DNA of 64,000 nt, taken from NCBI GenBank assembly GCA_963995505.1, contig OZ023187.1, forward strand, positions 813,501 to 877,500. Direction: 5' to 3'. The notes under the pieces were generated by a model that saw only the letters and a list, made by a program, of their open reading frames with translations, searched no databases and was not told the DNA's origin. Below are positions 10,804 to 22,927 of the stretch, piece after piece. The position numbers and the translations under genes are program-made. The first letter of the stretch is position 1; each line of letters opens with the position of its first letter. The stretch comes from Hypericum androsaemum. Lineage: Eukaryota; Streptophyta; Magnoliopsida; Malpighiales; Hypericaceae.

Positions 10804-11475
10804 TTTTTTATGGTCACTCACATATATAAATGAATCTTTCTAATTTATTTTATTTTATTTACTAAATTGCTGATGTCATCATGATATTATTAGAAAATCA
10901 AATTTCAATTTTTCAAAAAAAAAAATTCACTTTACAACTTTTAACATTTTTTTACAAACATTGACAATATGCTCTTGTAGTTTATCATGCTATACTATTT
11001 AGATGAGTTTTTTCTACTATGAGTCGAGAATCAATGCTATAGAAGTATCTCTTCCAATATTATTTTTACATTGCTGAGATTTTAACGTATGAAATCTAAA
11101 TCCCGTGAAAACGAATTAAATATCCCAGGCCCATCTTGCCAAAGCCCAAATGAGAACCAAAATGCATTTTACTTGCAAAAAGATCTTGGTCCAAAATTGT
11201 GTGATCTCACATTTCGAAGATATTTTAGGAAAAATATTTGGAGATACTTTATGTTTAGTAAAATGTACAAACTATGATATTACATGTAATAGTTCTGTAA
11301 GGTTGTTTAACAAAACTGAACTCGTTAATTCGAGATACTTTATATGTTTGTGTCTGTAAATATATATTATAATATAAAGTTTTCAGATATTCGATGTAAC
11401 AATTATAGAAGGGATATCGAAGAAACCCCCTCGTCGTTTCGTTCCCCCTCTCCCCCTCCCGCGCGGCCCAAACAA

Positions 11476-11502
11476 CTCTCTCTCTCTCTCTCTCTCTCTC
11501 TC
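11476..11502 (+). repeat. (CT)n microsatellite in CLT 5' region
   Basis: A run of CT dinucleotides about 45 bp before the CLT start codon, in a pyrimidine-rich stretch. CT-rich patches in this position are common in plant core promoters and 5' leaders. Confidence 0.85.
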
Positions 11503-11545
11503 CCCCCTAAGACTTCGTCGCAAATTAAACAAATCAAAACAGAGG

Positions 11546-14500
11546 ATGACGTCATGCTACAGCCGGCGGCTAGCTCCACCGCAACGACCTGCCGCCGCCA
11601 CCCAGGCAGACACTCTCAAACTCGTTCCACCGCCAGAGATCCTCTCACTGCCGCTCCAACGAAGCCGCCGCCGGTGGAAGATCGCGGCCGCCTCGTTGAG
11701 ATCTGACTTCTCTGGTTGTAACCGCCGCGGAGCCGTGTACGGAAAACGGAGCCGTCTGGCGGTCGGCGAGGGAGGAGCGGTGGGTGATCAGGAGGGGAAG
11801 GAGGTTGATCGGAGGGCGGAGGTGGCGGTGGCAGTGGGGGCGACGGTGGTGCTGGGGGTAGGGAATCGGGTGCTCCACAAGCTGGCGCTGATCCCTCTGA
11901 AGCGTCACCCTTTCTTCCTCGCCCAGCTCGCCACTTTCGGGTACTCTCTCTACTCTTCTCCTTCTTCGCCTTCTTCTTCTTCTTCTTTAATTTCTATTAT
12001 TGTTAATATCTGTTTTTCTAGTCTTTTTGCTTCGATATAAAATGCTTTATTAGTAATAGATGGAGTAGAAGGAAAAGGTCAAGCGGTATTGAAATTAAAA
12101 ACGAAATTAGCTACCACGAATAGTGATTACCGACATAGTGAGTTTAAGTTCCGTTGTTAAATAATTGTTAAGATACTCGAATTTGGATTACGAATACTTG
12201 TGAACCAAAAAATAATCACAATGTATTAAGTGATTTGGATTTCTTGATTTAACACAATTGCAATAAACGTAGTAAATAACATTTTATTTTGTATTACAAA
12301 ATATGTTTTGGTTGGTAGGTGGGAGGCTGCATTTATTTGTTTTTGGTTTCTAATAATTTTATATCGTTCTCTTATTCGAAAACGTGGGCCTTGATGGTCT
12401 ATTTGGGTTGGACTCCCTACCATGATTTTTTAGGGTAGAGTCCCTACCATTTATTTATTATTTATTTTTTTTGTTGAGGAAAGGTACTAAGGTAGAGTCT
12501 CTACCATGATTGCTATATACTTTATTCTATTAATGATTTACTTTATTTAATATAAAATAGAAACAAGGAGGAATTTTGAGTATTTGACCATATTTAATGT
12601 TAAGGGATTCAAAACCAGAAAATAGGCCAAATCCTATTGAATTGTTAAATTATTTACCTGAAATGAAGTTTGTTTAATCCAAACTTCCCTTTGTAAGAAA
12701 AATTGTGCATTTTTTTCTGTTCTCGAAAATCTTAATGCCCTTTTGTTACAATAAATATACAAACTTCTATTAAAGAGAGTAATTAAATTTGGCTGCTCCT
12801 GTCATGTGGCGACCACCCGAAGCTCTAAAAACTATTTCTTGCATGTGACCGGTCGTCTTTTACTGCCACTGACCATCCGGCAATTCTCCGCCTCAGGACT
12901 TCCTTTCCTGGCCCATTGGCTATGGTTTTTTGTTGTGCCTCGAATACCTGAATCGTGCAATTCTTGTACCCTTTGAAATTTTGAAATAATTGTGGAAAAT
13001 TATATCAAGGACTGACCCAGGCGATGTAATTATTTGATAAATTAGTTATGAAACTGATCTACAAAAGAGCCTTTTGGGACCATCAGAATATTCTTTTTCC
13101 TAGTACTGAATCGGTGGTGCACTTAATCATTGGAATTAGAATATTAAATAATTCAATTTGGTGCTGACTCTTGTGATGGCTATGAGTTTGCTTTACGGAA
13201 GAATATTGTTGCCGTCTTACTTTTTATCGTACTAAAATAATATTATTTTGTAATTATGGGTCTCAGGTAAAGTGTTATTCTAGTTTAACTAAAAATTATC
13301 CTTTCAAATTTGCGTGTCGATGAAAAAAACTAAAGATGAGAAAGATGAATGGACTTCTTCATCTTTCTGGGTGGGTCCAATCTGCATCTACACCGCCCAA
13401 AGATGGAAAGTCCATGGTGTCAAAAACGTTCGAGCATCGCCACATCACAAACTCGGCCCTTTCTGGCTTTCTCTATTTCTCCAATCACACAAAAAGTTTG
13501 GTGGGTCAAAATGTGGGACACTTTCACCATTACACAATTCCCTCGAATCATTTTCAAGTATCCAACTTGTGTTTTATGCCATATATGCTTGGTCCAGTTC
13601 TTGAATGGCCTTTGATTACCCGGATTACTTACTTAACACTTGTTCGTCTTGTGTTTTGCTTAATCAATCAATCCTAACAAATTGTTTTCCTGAAAATATT
13701 ATAAAAAATTACAAGCCTAAAGTCCACATATGTTAATTATATTCTTTGTGGATCACTGACAATCAAAACCTTGTCCTAGCTCTGCACTTGCCTGGAAGCC
13801 TTTATGCACCAGGGACATCCTTCATTGAGAATGAAAGCGTGATGACACTATGTCACTTTCTGCATTTGACTTGAGCAGAGCTGGGATCCCCTAGTGATCG
13901 TACTAACTTTTACTTCAGAATTTTGGCCAAAATCATTGGCTCATTCCAAATTTTACATGTTCGTACTTTCTGCTGTAAGGGCATGCGACTAAATGCTACA
14001 ATTCTAATTTCCAGTTGTTTGATCTTTGCCTTTTCCAATTTGTACAGATATGTTATCGTATACTTCACCATCTTGTACATCCGGCACCATGCTGGCATTG
14101 TTACTCATCAAATGCTTTCCATGCCAAAAGCTCCTTTTCTTCTTGTCGGCTTCTTTGAGGCTGTTGCAGCTGCAACCGGGATGGCAGCTGCAGGTAGTAA
14201 TGATATCCTCAATCCTCCCAACAGCATTCTCTTCTTTTTACCGTCCAAATTCTTTCAAAATTTGGGACCTGCACTTGGCGTAAATTTTGCTTCTTTTCTG
14301 TACAACTATTTGAATTAGGTGCCAACTAGATGCATGGATTTCTCATTGCCTCTTTTAGAACCATAAACGAGTAGTCTTAAATGCTCCACAGTAGAATGAT
14401 ATAAGGCTATGAGTAGGCAGCAGAAGGATTTGGCTATAGAAGGTTGCTGATCTTATGCATGTATTAGTTGATTATAAATTATTTTCTTGTGTGGTGATGC

Positions 14501-16667
14501 CAATTTTCATGTAGAACAGAAATGGTTTTGTTAGTTCTAGTAGCAGTGGGCATCATACTAATTTCATGCTGTTGAAGTGATTAACTTTTCTCCAAGAAAT
14601 CTCAAACTTCTTTTGGTCCTTTATTGTGAGGTATCAGCGATGCTTCCCGGAGCCTCAATTCCAATTTTGTCTCAGGTATGGAGCATTCTTCCTGTTCAGC
14701 AGAAGTTCTATGTGATCAGATTATTATAGTTCTAATGTCTTTGACAGAAAAAAAAGTTGAATAGGTAGTGATTCGGACGCTATAGAAAACCTTCAGTTAT
14801 TACTCACAGGCCGCAAACGGGTATGCTTATGTTGGAAAATATGGACCTTTTCAGGATTTAAAGTGCATTGATAAGTTAAAAGCTAAATTTCTGTCAAGGG
14901 CTTACTTCGTCTGACAAGTACCTTCTCACAATTATGACGTTTATTACTTTCTTTGCAGACCTTTCTCGTGTGGCAGATTCTCCTGTCAACCATTTTTCTT
15001 GGCAGGAGATATAGACTTAGCCAATTGCTTGGATGCTTGCTTGTCACGGTTGGTGTTATTATAACTGTGGCAAGGTAACCTGTTCAATATCTTTGTTCAA
15101 CTCACTACTTATTCAGTTTATATTTTCATGTCTTGGCTGGAATCTCTTTTCCCAACAAAAACTTTAGCAAGACAAAGCTTGCTCTTCCTAGCTGACTTTT
15201 TTTTTTATCATATCAATCGGTTTGCTCTTGCTCTCTTGCAGTGGATCTTCTCCGGGTCATTCATTGAAAGATGCTGGTATATTTTGGACTCTTATGATGA
15301 TATTCTCATTTTTCCTACAAGCCGCTGACACAGTGCTAAAGGTTTCTACTGATCCCTTGGTGTCAGGAGTCGTCTGCTGAACTGCCACTGCCTGATGGTG
15401 TCTTTTTGTTCATTTGTAGGAAACAATATTCCTAGATTCTTGTCAGAAGTTGGAGGTGAGTTAATATAATGTTATCAGGTTCCCCTTATGATAAATTAAG
15501 CAATATAGGGCATCCTTGCTCCGGAAGCACTCCCTGGCTACCACTTAAGTAGCAGGAGGCCTTACTCTATTGAGGAATATGAAGGAATTATCATTTAACT
15601 CTTGTTTCTATATAAAATAGCGGTAGTTTTAGAATGGTGTTCAGTTAGGAGAATGGATCTTGAGAAAGGATAGGCATCGATTAATTTCGTCACAATTGCA
15701 GCGACTTTACGGACATGGTGTCATTTAGTCTTGGCACCGGAAGATATCATACAATCGTCAAATGTGATTATCACACACTATTTTGATGGTAGAATACTTA
15801 ACGGGTCTTCGAGAAAGTGTATCCTGGGATTAGTTGGGAAAATGACAATACTGCTATTTCATCAACTGCAGGGATGCTCGGTCGACCTGTTTGTTGTGAA
15901 TTCTTACGGTTCTGCATTCCAAGTAGGTACCTCTTACCACGAGTTGAGATTCTTAATTCATAATTGATATTAACTATGTTTGAATAAAGAGATAAATGAA
16001 CTGTGTGTGTATTTTTGCAGGCACTATTCATTTGCCTCCTTTCACCTTTTATGTCGAAATTATGGGGCGTGCCATTTAGTCAGCTTCCAAACTATCTTAG
16101 AGATGGGGCAGCCTGCTTTCTGAACATTGGTGGCTCAGTGAGTGGTAAGCAAGGGTTAGATGCACTTCTAACTTCTCGAGACAGCCAGAGTGCGAGCCTC
16201 TTCAGGTTCAAACAATCTTCTTGATCAAGTTTTTAACTGAATTATCTCATCGCAGGATGCGATGGTGCACCCCTACTACCTCTGCTCTTCGTGATCGTCA
16301 ACATGGGTTTCAACATTTCATTGTTGCATCTAATCAAGATCTCTTCTGCCGTTGTATCCTGCCTCGCTTCGACATTTTCAGGTGAGCAAATGTTCTGCGG
16401 TTTTCATTTCAGTTCTATCCCCGACCAATAACGAATGACAGCACATTTTCTCACATGCTGATGATGCACCATCTTCTTCGTTTTCTGCTCGTGGCAGTGC
16501 CACTTGCCGTGTTCATGTTCACATTGCCGCTGCCATATCTTGGCGTCGCATCTGCGCTTCCCGCTGGATTTGTAGCCGGAGCCATCATCCTTGTCTTGGG
16601 CTTGCTCGTATATGCTTGGACGCCGAATAATAGCCAAAATACTACCCGTTTGACATCATCCAGTTAG
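11546..16667 (+). CDS. CLT: CRT-like (CLT) chloroplast thiol transporter
   Basis: Ten exons: 11546-11940, 14048-14193, 14638-14675, 14959-15074, 15242-15341, 15420-15455, 15872-15922, 16021-16144, 16256-16381, 16498-16667. All joins keep frame and give about 433 residues. The first 95 or so residues are Arg/Ala/Ser-rich, as in a plastid transit peptide. The rest is a multi-span membrane protein of the drug/metabolite transporter superfamily with family signatures such as GVGNRVLHKLALIPLK, ILSQTFLVWQILL, VDLFVVNSYGSAFQ, GCDGAPLLPLLFVIVNMGFN and LPLPYLGVASALP. These match plant CLT1-3, homologues of the Plasmodium chloroquine-resistance transporter, which move glutathione and gamma-glutamylcysteine across the plastid envelope (family knowledge). 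Intron 1 is long (2.1 kb). The first ATG in the exon 1 frame was taken as the start; a later start is possible. Confidence 0.9.
11941..14047 (+). other. CLT intron 1 (2.1 kb), no nested gene seen
   Basis: Begins GTACTC and ends TGTACAG. It is AT-rich. A short motif of the type (G)AGTCCCTACCAT occurs three times within 12409-12512, partly palindromic. The open frames near 13310-13680 overlap in all three frames and show no domain. Confidence 0.6.
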
Positions 16668-17012
16668 AACAAGCTTCTGGTTTCCTCACCAATCGCTTTG
16701 GCCGTTTTCTACCTCGGAAAATGATTAAGCCAAGCAGATTACGAGATGTAATTGTAAGGTTTTTTGAGTGATAGTTCGTGTGGGATAATTCCCGATTGTG
16801 ATTGTGGGGGACATTTTCAAAAAGTATAATTCGTTTTGTAATGAGTTCAATGTTGGCTCGACCTTAAATAAATATCGGTAGAAGCCTATCGAATGCCATT
16901 GGGCCAAACAATATGGCCTATAATACCGTATGTCTATTTGGCCCAAATGGATAAGAAAAATGGGCCATCACGTACCTTAAATTGGGCAATCGTGGAATAT
17001 CGGTAAGATAAG
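16668..17012. other. CLT 3' region and spacer
   Basis: Probable 3' UTR of CLT followed by AT-rich spacer up to the Mutator-like element. A degenerate GTAATGAGTTCAATGTTGGCTC motif at 16839-16860 recurs at about 18318-18339 and, more diverged, 18420-18455. No gene seen. Confidence 0.5.
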
Positions 17013-17022
17013 AAAAAAATTT

Positions 17023-18217
17023 GGGAAAATTACTCGTATCTCGGGTTTGCTTAAATATACTCAAAAGTCCCTTCCTGAATGTAAAATACATGCCAACGTT
17101 CCTCTTGTTTGATTTTATTATACTTTTAGGTCCTTAAATGAGTTTTTTCCATTTTTTGTCATTGAAATGACAAAAATACCCTTAAAACAAAAAAAAAGAA
17201 AACTGCTGACATCATCTCTTGTTCTCCGATGGTTCGACAAATCAGACGACGGTTAAATAATCACAATTAGAAACCTAGGAGCGACAGAGAGACGGCAATA
17301 GAGGAGAGCGTGAGGCCAATTAGCAGGGAGGAGAAGCAGCGAAAGGAGGCGGCAGAGGTAGGGGAGATCGTGGAGGGAGGAGTAGGAGAATTGAGCAGCG
17401 GTTCAACGATGGGGGAGGAGGAGGAGAATCGAGCGGCGGTTCGACGACAGGGGAGGAGGAGGAGAATCGAGCTCCATGCGCCCTGTCTTCACCTTCTCCT
17501 TTGTAGTTTGTTGTTGGGTGCGACGATCTGAGGTTGTTGCGGCCCACGGTGTCCTCCAAGGTCTGGAGGAGGAGCGCCTTCTCGACGAGCTCCGCGTTGG
17601 TGTAGTAGGAGTCGAGGAGGGTGACAAGGTCTGGAGGAGGAGCGCCTTCTCTGACGAGCACCTCCCGGACTTCTGTTTTCTGCTAAGCTCTTTTGCTTCC
17701 CCGACCTCAGGCCTTCGCTGAAGAAGCACGACGGCAACTCCAGGTCACGGTAGGGTTGGTGGTGGCGGGTTTCAGAGGAGTAGTCGAAGCGGGAGATGGT
17801 GAGGTGTGTGAGGGTGAGGGAGAAGAGGGCAGGGGAGGAGAGGAGGCGGCGGTGGCCAGACTCAATGGACGACGTCGTCTCGGCATTGAATTGGATTGAA
17901 ATGGAATTGAATTGGATTGACATGGGGTTTCCATGGCCACCGGACTTGGCGGACGACGTCATCTTGGCGCCGGCAAGATGAGAAAGACGAAGGAGGAAGA
18001 AGGAGAAGAGAGATGATGTCAGTGATGTTTTTTATTTTTTGTTCTAGGGGTATTTTGGTCATTTCATTGACAAAAATGAAAAGGAGCTGCTAACGTGCGC
18101 TTGGGACCCGAAAGTATAATAAAATCAAACACGAGGAACGTCGGCGTGTATTTTGCAAACAGGGAGGACTTTTGAATATATTTAAGCAAATTCGAGGGAC
18201 TTGAGAGTAATTTTTCC
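17023..18217. mobile_element. Mutator-like non-autonomous element 1, long TIRs
   Basis: The left arm from GGGAAAATTACTC (17023 to about 17190) is the inverted match of the right arm (about 18045-18217, ending GAGTAATTTTTCC). Both arms share TTGCTTAAATATA, CAAAAGTCC and TTTGATTTTATTATACTTT. The 10 bases AAAAAAATTT lie directly outside each end (17013-17022 and 18218-18227), fitting a 9-10-bp Mutator target duplication. The interior is GC-rich, unlike its surroundings, and contains a direct repeat of AAGGTCTGGAGGAGGAGCGC (near 17560 and 17628). It encodes no transposase, so it would need one from elsewhere. Confidence 0.88.
17290..17990 (-). pseudogene. GC-rich cargo of Mutator-like element 1, unidentified
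   Basis: Several overlapping frames are open on both strands, which here reflects high GC and simple repeats. The most gene-like stretch is on the minus strand at about 17540-17640 and includes NAELVEKALLLQTLEDTVG. It may be a captured exon fragment, but I do not recognise the source gene and do not treat it as a working gene. Confidence 0.35.
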
Positions 18218-18227
18218 AAAAAAATTT

Positions 18228-18997
18228 CATACCCTACCTTGCGAGTCTAGAATAATGTAAGAGTATGACTCGACTTTTTAGTCTCGATCAATAGTAAGTG
18301 CAATGTTGGCACAATATGTAATGAGTGTAATGTTCGCTCAACCTTTAGATTGGGTAGTTCGACTGCGACTTAATATTGCAATGTTAATCATAAGTGCTTA
18401 ATATCTAAAATCAATCAATAATAAGTGCAATGCTGGCATAATATGTAATGAGCATCAATAATAAGCATCTAGATGAATTGATAATAAGCCCATTCTACCT
18501 TAATTTGAGGTTTTAAGTTTTTAGAATCTTTGGAATGTAGCCAAAAAGGCTTGTAGGTCAACGACACAGGGTGTTGTAAGTATCTAGAGACCCTAGCGTT
18601 GTTATGATGTAAAATTTACTTTTAAAAAAATCTTTGGAATGTAGTAGTGCATGAGAATTTTGACATTATTCAAGAATAGTACTACTCAATGTTTTAAAAG
18701 TCGGAGCGTTGCTCCCGGGTCCTTTTTTGCAAAAAGACCAGAGAACGGTTCGACCATCTAAAATTCAGCCACACACATTCGACCGACTCAGGTCACCCAG
18801 AACAATAAAATGAAATCTTTGACACCCATCTAATTTCGCAACCTAGTGACCAGCAGATCAAATTTCTGATGACAAGTGACCAAATGGTAAAATAACAAGT
18901 GACTAAAATAACAAAAATGCCAAAATGACCTAATCTACCCAGAAAATCCCCATCTTGCAGCCCTAAATTGATCGGGAAATGGTACCGTTTCTGCCAC
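18228..18997. other. Spacer with degenerate short repeats
   Basis: AT-rich. Copies of AATAGTAAGTGCAATGTTGGCACAATATGTAATGAG-like sequence occur at about 18290-18330 and 18417-18455. No gene seen. It is interrupted on the right by the gypsy-type element. Confidence 0.5.
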
Positions 18998-19002
18998 TAA
19001 AT
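18998..19002. repeat. Target site duplication of gypsy-type element, left copy
   Basis: TAAAT directly before the TG of the 5' LTR; repeated at 26306-26310 directly after the CA of the 3' LTR. Confidence 0.88.
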
Positions 19003-20542
19003 TGATGAGTGTGTAAACGCTCATATTTTGTCATATGTTTCGTGCGTGTTTAGTCAAGTTTTGAGTTATATTCATCATGTCATGTCAAGTCTTATGATCG
19101 TTTTAGTATATTTATGTTCGGGAATGGATTTCTACCCATTGTCATATTTTGTAGGAAATTGGGGCTCAATGAAGGTCGTTGGAGGGTGAGTTCGAGAGAC
19201 CATATTACAAGAGTCATAACTTTCTGCTCGAGTGTCCGATTGTATCAAATGAGACACCGTTGGAAATCTTGAAGAGAGATCTATATTTCGTCTTTTATAG
19301 TCAAAGCCAAATTCGAAGCGAAAGAAGGTTAAAACTACAAAATACGAAGATACGACGAAGCAGATAGAGTGGAAAGCTGGGCAACTCCCCGTCGCAAGTC
19401 AACTAGCGACCGCTAGTTAGGGGACACAGAATGTTGATTGAAGACCCAACTAGCGGCCGCAAGTCAACTAGCGGCCGCAAGTTGCCCGATGTCAGCTTAT
19501 TTCAGACTTCGTATTTAGTTAGAAATTCGACTCGTTTAAGAAGTATTCGACTCTTGGCCTCTTGTTTTGGCCCTAGGACCATAATTATATTATTACTTGG
19601 CTAGAAAGACTTCTAGTTGAGGTTAAACCTCCTCTAGGTTTTCCTATTTTCGTGTTAGACTTTTGGCTATATATAGGCCTTAGTCTCTTAAGTTTTAGGA
19701 GGAGGACGTTACTACTGCAATATTGAGACAGCCTTTGGAGTTTAATAAAGCCGCAATTTCAGTTAGCACGAGGAAAGAAATGGCAAAGCTTGATCATCAC
19801 GACTAAGCTTTCTCTTCCTCTATCTTTATGTTAATTACTATCATGTTCTTCGTTCATCTATTGTGCTTTGTTAACATGCTTAGCGAGTAGTTTTCTTGTG
19901 AGTGCGATGCCCTAATTATGTGATTACTCGTCTATGTTAGCTATGGTTTGATTATCTTTCGTAGTAGTTGTTAATTGATGATCTTAATGCTTAATCTAAC
20001 TTGATCACTTAAATTATGACATTTAGTTGATAATAATAGACCTGAAGGCATTAGAATCAACGGAAGAGTTAATTGACATGTCTTAAAGTATTAATGAGAA
20101 ATCTTGATACTAAGGGATAACCCGATAGGAGTTAACTTCATAATTGAGTTTAGTTTAGTTCTTGGTCTAATTAATGAGCGGAAGTGTTGGTTAGTAATTA
20201 TGATCTACTCTAGCTTAGTTTTGTCATCCTAATGAGCGGAAGCGTTAGGGAGATGCACTAGAACACTCCGGGTACTAGTTAGAACTTCATAGAAACTATA
20301 GTCTCGACATAGATGGGTAGTCCATAAGGGTATCGTGCTCGTTTATCTCCATTGATTTACAACTCATCTTTTATTTGCGTTTTTGATTTTGTTTGTTTGC
20401 TTGCAATCCTTACAATCTTTTAATTCTCTCGCTTCACATAATTATTTGCGTTGATTTCGTGTTCAACCCTCAGTTCGAAACCCTACTTATTCACTATACT
20501 ATTTGCTTGTGTGTTTAATTGTTCACAATTTTGCGTACATCA
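19003..20542 (+). repeat. 5' LTR of gypsy-type element (1540 bp)
   Basis: Nearly identical to 24730-26305, with scattered single-base differences. A TATA-like CTATATATAGG lies near 19666-19678. Two copies of the 18-bp CAACTAGCGGCCGCAAGT unit lie at about 19447-19485. Confidence 0.93.
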
Positions 20543-20544
20543 AA

Positions 20545-20562
20545 TTGGCGCCGTCGACACGG
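20545..20562 (+). other. Primer-binding site of gypsy-type element
   Basis: TTGGCGCCGTCGACACGG lies two bases after the 5' LTR. Its first ten or so bases match the Athila-type site complementary to aspartate tRNA; the remainder diverges. Confidence 0.65.
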
Positions 20563-20656
20563 AACTGAGATTTTAGGACATAAACTCAATAGCACTTGGT
20601 TTTGTGTGGCAAACTTGCTGATTTCGTGTGATTTCTTTTTCAGGATTCTCTAGTGC

Positions 20657-22927
20657 ATGCCAAGAACCCGGAGTGAAGGACTAGACCTTGACACAGACAC
20701 TGTGCTTGAGGTTGACATCAGAGTACTCGAAAGGGTAATTAGGCGTGAAAAGAGAGACCAAGCAAGATCAATGGCACAAAATCAGGAAGACGGAGTGCTC
20801 CAAGCTATAGGGGACGCTCCATGAAGAAGGACGCTGTTGGAATCATCTGTTCCTACATGGAATAGGAACCCTAATGGTCTACAACAACCACCTGTAGGTC
20901 CCCACTCTTTCCAGATTCTAGCAGCGATTGTCGGACTACTGCAAAACTCGGTCCAATTTGGCGGCTTACCAAGCGAAGATCCTCGAGACCATCTATCTCA
21001 ATTTGAAGATATCTGCAACATCATGAAATTCCAAAATGTCGATGATGATGTCTTGAAGCTGCGCCTCTTTCACTTTTCTTTGAAAGATAGAGCTCGTGTT
21101 TGGTACAACAAGTTGAAAGGAGAGACGATTCAGAGTTGGAATGATCTGGCCCATGCTTTCCTCCGAAAGTTCTTTTCTATAGTCAAGTCAGCCAAACTCT
21201 TGCAAGAAATCAACACGTTTATCCAAGGAGATGGGGAGAGCATCTATGAAGCCTGGGAACGGTTCACGGATCTCCAAAGTACCTTTCCTCAACATAGTAT
21301 AACTCAAGACAACCTCATGAAAATCTTCTACAATGGGTTAGATGGCCCATCCCATGATCATATTGATGCCTCCTCTCAAGGGGTGTTCTTGAGGAAGACT
21401 GCTGATGAAGCTACTCGCTTAATGGAGGAAAAGGCTGAAGTCAATGGTATGTGGCTAAAAGAACGTGCTAGGCAACCACGTAAGGAAGCAGGCCGAGGTG
21501 TACTCGAAGTAAATGCCAACATGAAGCTCGAAGCTCAAATATAAGTACTTACCAAAAGACTTGACAAGTTGACCAAAGACACGGAACAGGCAGCTGTGGT
21601 GCAAGATACTTGTCAGCTTTATAAAGGGGCACATCCCACAACTGACTGTCCAATGTTGGAAGAGATCCAGGCCATTGCTAATAGAACACCACCAGGAATG
21701 GGCTACTCACAACAAGCTAATGCTCAGCCAAATTTCTCTCGATTTGGTCAGCAAGCACACAACACTAGTGCCCAGCAAGACTCCAAGAAACTATATTTGG
21801 GCGAGCAAGTCAAGGAAATGGGTGACAAGATCGATAAGTTAGTGGGGGTAGTCCAGCAGTCCATCCAGCAATAAAGTATAACTGTGCAGCGGATGGATCG
21901 TTGTGAAGCACGTCAACAAGAGTTTGAGACATACCTAAAGGGGCAAGCCATGTAACTCAAGAAGATGGAAATCGAACTCGAAAATTTGGCTGCAGCAAAC
22001 ACTCAAAAGGAAATAGGTATTCTACCCAGCAACACCGAGTCGAACCCACGAGGACAAGTGATGGCCATCACAGTGAGGAGTGTGGACGAGGATGATGAAC
22101 CATATATTCCTCCACCACCTTATGTCCCTCCACCTCTATTCCCGCAAAGACTCCAGAGAAAGCCACCACTTGAGAACAAGTCCTCTCCAAAAGAGCATGC
22201 CGAACCGATCAAGCCAGCCATAGAGGAGGAGGTAGTTATTGAACAGAAGGAGCAATCAGCTTATATCAGTACAAAAAAGGATTCTTATGTTCCTTCACCA
22301 TCACCCCAACAAGTCAAGAAAATAGCAGGGATCGATGAGAAGGCCCTTGAATTCATAGAGACAAAGGAAGAAATTCAAAGCCATGTCTCTTTCTTGGAGA
22401 TGTTAGATAAAATGCCACAATATGCAGAGTTTCTGAAGAAAATCATCGCCAGGAAGAAGAGGCGGAATGATGGCAAGACGACCCCTTTGGTAAAAAATGA
22501 CATACCGCCAAAACTAAAAGATCCAGGGAGTTTTACGATTTCTTGCACTATTGATGGTGTTCAGTTTCCACATTGTTTATGTGATTTGGGTGCCAATTGT
22601 AATCTTATGCCTTTGGCTACTTTCAGGAAACTCAATTTAGGAGATATCAAACCTACATCTATAATGATAGAGCTTGCAGATCACACTAAAAAGAAACCAC
22701 ATGGAATTGTGGAAGATGTGCTAATCAAAGTCGACAAGTCTCTTATACCCGTAGACTTTGTAATGCTAGACTACGTTGTAGATGCAAGTTGTCCATTAAT
22801 TCTAGGACGTCCATTCCTCAACACTTGTCATGCAATGGTAGATGTTCACAATGGCAAGCTACTTCTTCGCATAGGCCTAGATGAAATAGAGTTTCAAGTA
22901 ACCGATAAGCGTCTTCGTCCACCATAG
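20657..22927 (+). pseudogene. Gag-protease polyprotein of gypsy-type element, with stops
   Basis: One frame from ATG 20657 to TAG 22925-22927, broken by TGA 20822, TAA 21542, TAA 21872 and TAA 21953 with no frameshift. The region at about 20940-21480 is a classic plant retrotransposon gag (FGGLPSEDPRDHLSQFEDIC, then SIYEAWERFTDL and FYNGL). The 22530-22920 region is a retroviral-type aspartic protease: CDLGANCNLMP (usual family form DLGAS), then CPLILGRPFL. Each stop is a single C-to-T change away from Gln or Arg. The frame ends straight after the protease, where reverse transcriptase would follow in a full element. Confidence 0.88.

Larger units (their letters stand above)
9940..11545. other. 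Spacer between divergent genes, with degenerate repeats
   Basis: AT-rich DNA that must hold the promoters of the defensin-like gene (minus) and CLT (plus). Copies of a roughly 60-bp unit containing AAATGATTTTCCATA and GATATCTTATTT lie at about 10647-10803, with a relative near 10311-10360. I see no gene in it. Confidence 0.55.

Noticed and set aside
11546..16667. First read as a purine permease (PUP) gene
   Set aside because: Both are multi-span proteins of the same superfamily, but motifs such as GCDGAPLLPLLFVIVNMGFN, VDLFVVNSYGSAFQ and the plastid-type N terminus fit CLT and not PUP.
17310..17981. Overlapping open frames on both strands
   Set aside because: They result from a GC-rich, repeat-rich block inside Mutator-like element 1. 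All frames stay open at once and none has a recognisable domain, so no gene was called.
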